A stretch of DNA of 6,531 nucleotides from Clostridia bacterium (GTDB lineage: Bacteria; Bacillota; Clostridia; Oscillospirales; CAG-272). A program made the position numbers and the translations under genes. Location: positions 1 to 6,531 of the forward strand of contig JAKSPV010000084.1 in NCBI GenBank assembly GCA_024404475.1, given 5' to 3'. The notes beneath the pieces were generated by a model that saw only the letters and a list, made by a program, of their open reading frames with translations, was not told the origin of the DNA and did not search any database. This document shows positions 5,159 through 6,531 of this stretch, one piece after another (the stretch's first letter is position 1; the number at the start of each line of letters is the position of its first letter).

Positions 5159-6531
5159 ATGGAGTTTTTTGTCAATACGAATGCCGCTTTTCCGGGCGAT
5201 GGCAGTGCCGCGCATCCCTATCGGACGATCGGCGATGCCGCAAGGATCGCACGTCCCGGCGACGTGATCTCCGTTTTGCCGGGCGTGTACCGGGAATGGG
5301 TCAATCCCTGCCGCGGCGGCCGGGCAGATGCCCGGATCACGTACCGTTCCGTGGTGGTCGGCGGCGCCGTCATTACCGGCGCTGAACCGCTGTCCGGCTG
5401 GACGGACGTGGGCGATGGTCTCTGGCAGACGCGTGTCGATAACGCGATCTTCGGCGACTATAATCCGTATACCACCTATATATGCGGCGACTGGTATTTT
5501 GCCAGGACCTGCCGGCATACGGGGTGTGTCTTCATGGGAGACGAAATGCTCGGAGAAGCCGTCAGTCTCGAAGAATGCGCCTCTGGCAAACCGGCCGCCT
5601 CAAACTGGGACCCTGCCGGCTCGGAACGCCGGTGGTACACCGAACAGGACGGGAACGAAACGGTGATCTGGGTCTATCTCGGCGGTCTTGATCCCCGAAA
5701 AGAGAACATGGAGCTGGCTGTCCGGCGGAACTGCTTCATGCCCGACCGGGAAGGACTTGGCTATATTACGGTCAGCGGTTTTACCCTCTGCAAAGCAGCG
5801 ACCACGTGGGCGCCGCCTGCTTCTTTTCAGGACGGGCTGATCGGTCCGCACTGGAGCCGCGGCTGGATCATCGAGGACTGCGAGGTTTGGGGCAGCCGCT
5901 GCGTCGGCATCTCGCTCGGCAAGTACCGTGATCCGGACAACGATCAGTATTTCTTCCACAAACGTGTCAAGAGCGCCACGCAGATGGAGCGCGACGCGGT
6001 CTGCCGCGGTCAGGCGTACGGCTGGTCGAAAGAAACCGTCGGCAGTCACACCGTCCGCCGGTGTCATATCCACCACTGCGGACAGGCCGGCATCGCCGGC
6101 AGGATGGGCGCCGTATTTTCCGTGATCGAGGACTGTCACATCCACCATATTTGTACTGACGGACAGCTGGGCGGCGCGGAAACGGCCGGCATCAAGATCC
6201 ACGCCGCCATTGACGTTCAGATCCGCCGCAACCGCATCCATCACTGCGTCTTGGGGCTGTGGCTCGACTGGCAGGCGCAGGGAACCCGCGTCTGCGGCAA
6301 CGCGTTCTGGGACAACTGCCGGCCGAAAGGCATGGCGCTGGGAGAAGGCAGTATGTTCAGCGGCGACGTATTCATCGAGGTGAGCCACGGGCCCACGCTG
6401 GTGGATCACAACCTGCTGCTCAGTCCGGTCTCGGTGATCCTCTGCACGCAGGGCGCGGCGTTCGTTCACAACCTGTTTCTCGGATCGTTCGCCCGCGTTT
6501 GTTCCGGCACCGGCGACCGTTATACGCCCTA
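5159..6531 (+). CDS. Right-handed parallel beta-helix protein, probable carbohydrate-active enzyme (3' end outside window)
   Basis: The frame is open from ATG 5159 to the window end (457 residues, no stop). AAGGAG at 5147-5152, six bases upstream, fixes the start. Residues 3-45 (FFVNTNAAFPGDGSAAHPYR, then DAARIARPGDVISVLPGVYRE) form the N-terminal cap typical of pectate-lyase-like beta-helix proteins (DUF1565-like). Residues about 60-200 hold an insert with GAEPLSGW and FGDYNPYTTY. Residues 200-448 are beta-helix coils, for example WIIEDCEVWGSRCVGISLG, TVRRCHIHHCGQAGIAG, QIRRNRIHHCVLGLWLDW and TLVDHNLLLSPVSVILC. No signal peptide precedes the cap, so it looks cytosolic. There are 19 cysteines, which fits a reducing compartment. 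The layout recalls beta-helix glycoside hydrolases such as GH141-like proteins or polysaccharide lyases, but the substrate and catalytic residues cannot be assigned. It has its own promoter and starts a new transcription unit. Confidence 0.85.
   Translation, partial: MEFFVNTNAAFPGDGSAAHPYRTIGDAARIARPGDVISVLPGVYREWVNPCRGGRADARITYRSVVVGGAVITGAEPLSGWTDVGDGLWQTRVDNAIFGDYNPYTTYICGDWYFARTCRHTGCVFMGDEMLGEAVSLEECASGKPAASNWDPAGSERRWYTEQDGNETVIWVYLGGLDPRKENMELAVRRNCFMPDREGLGYITVSGFTLCKAATTWAPPASFQDGLIGPHWSRGWIIEDCEVWGSRCVGISLGKYRDPDNDQYFFHKRVKSATQMERDAVCRGQAYGWSKETVGSHTVRRCHIHHCGQAGIAGRMGAVFSVIEDCHIHHICTDGQLGGAETAGIKIHAAIDVQIRRNRIHHCVLGLWLDWQAQGTRVCGNAFWDNCRPKGMALGEGSMFSGDVFIEVSHGPTLVDHNLLLSPVSVILCTQGAAFVHNLFLGSFARVCSGTGDRYTP

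Noticed and set aside
4517..5518. Long minus-strand open frame (333 codons)
   Set aside because: It runs across rplS, a perfect terminator and two promoters, shows no recognisable domain, and is a shadow of real genes.
5600..6469. Minus-strand open frame (289 codons) opposite the beta-helix gene
   Set aside because: The + strand frame carries the N-terminal cap, coil motifs, promoter and ribosome binding site. The minus-strand product resembles no family that I recognise.

Overview
The window looks like a piece of chromosome from a GC-rich member of the Firmicutes, most likely a gut-associated Clostridia lineage (Oscillospirales/Christensenellales-like). This is inferred from four things: coding sequence that looks clearly GC-rich by eye next to very AT-rich intergenic regions, strong AGGAGG-type ribosome binding sites, a four-cysteine L28 protein, and an Lrp/aminotransferase pair of clostridial type. 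All genes lie on the + strand. No RNA genes, mobile elements, CRISPR arrays or integration signs were seen.

Region 1 (1-2624) is the end of an operon: the ATPase part of a MutS-like protein (5' end outside the window), an Lrp/AsnC regulator 15 nt downstream, and a class I PLP-dependent aminotransferase whose start codon overlaps the regulator's stop codon by one base. The regulator probably senses an amino acid and controls its own operon. The link to the MutS-like ATPase is unexplained.

Region 2 (2623-2983) is a one-gene transcription unit for ribosomal protein L28 (rpmB), with a strong promoter and an intrinsic terminator. Region 3 (2994-4527) is a two-gene operon: a cytosolic alpha/beta-hydrolase esterase of the acetyl-esterase type, overlapped by ATGA with a shorter protein. 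That second protein looks like a relative of the esterase that has lost the catalytic serine and oxyanion loop but kept the Asp and His regions.

Region 4 (4527-5060) is another one-gene unit, ribosomal protein L19 (rplS), with a strong promoter, an approximately 80-nt leader able to fold, and a perfect 14-bp terminator hairpin. Region 5 (5094-end) starts a new transcription unit for a large right-handed beta-helix protein, probably a carbohydrate-active enzyme. It has no signal peptide and runs off the window end without a stop codon.

The regulation is unusually readable. Four promoters share one architecture: TTGC at the -35, exactly 17 bp of spacer, and an extended -10 (TGn-TAnnAT). The two ribosomal-protein promoters also share twin A6 tracts that begin inside the stop codon of the preceding gene. 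Three of the four predicted transcripts begin with a short inverted repeat at or next to the predicted +1. The esterase and the beta-helix protein both appear cytosolic, which suggests (inference) that imported, acetylated oligosaccharides are processed inside the cell.
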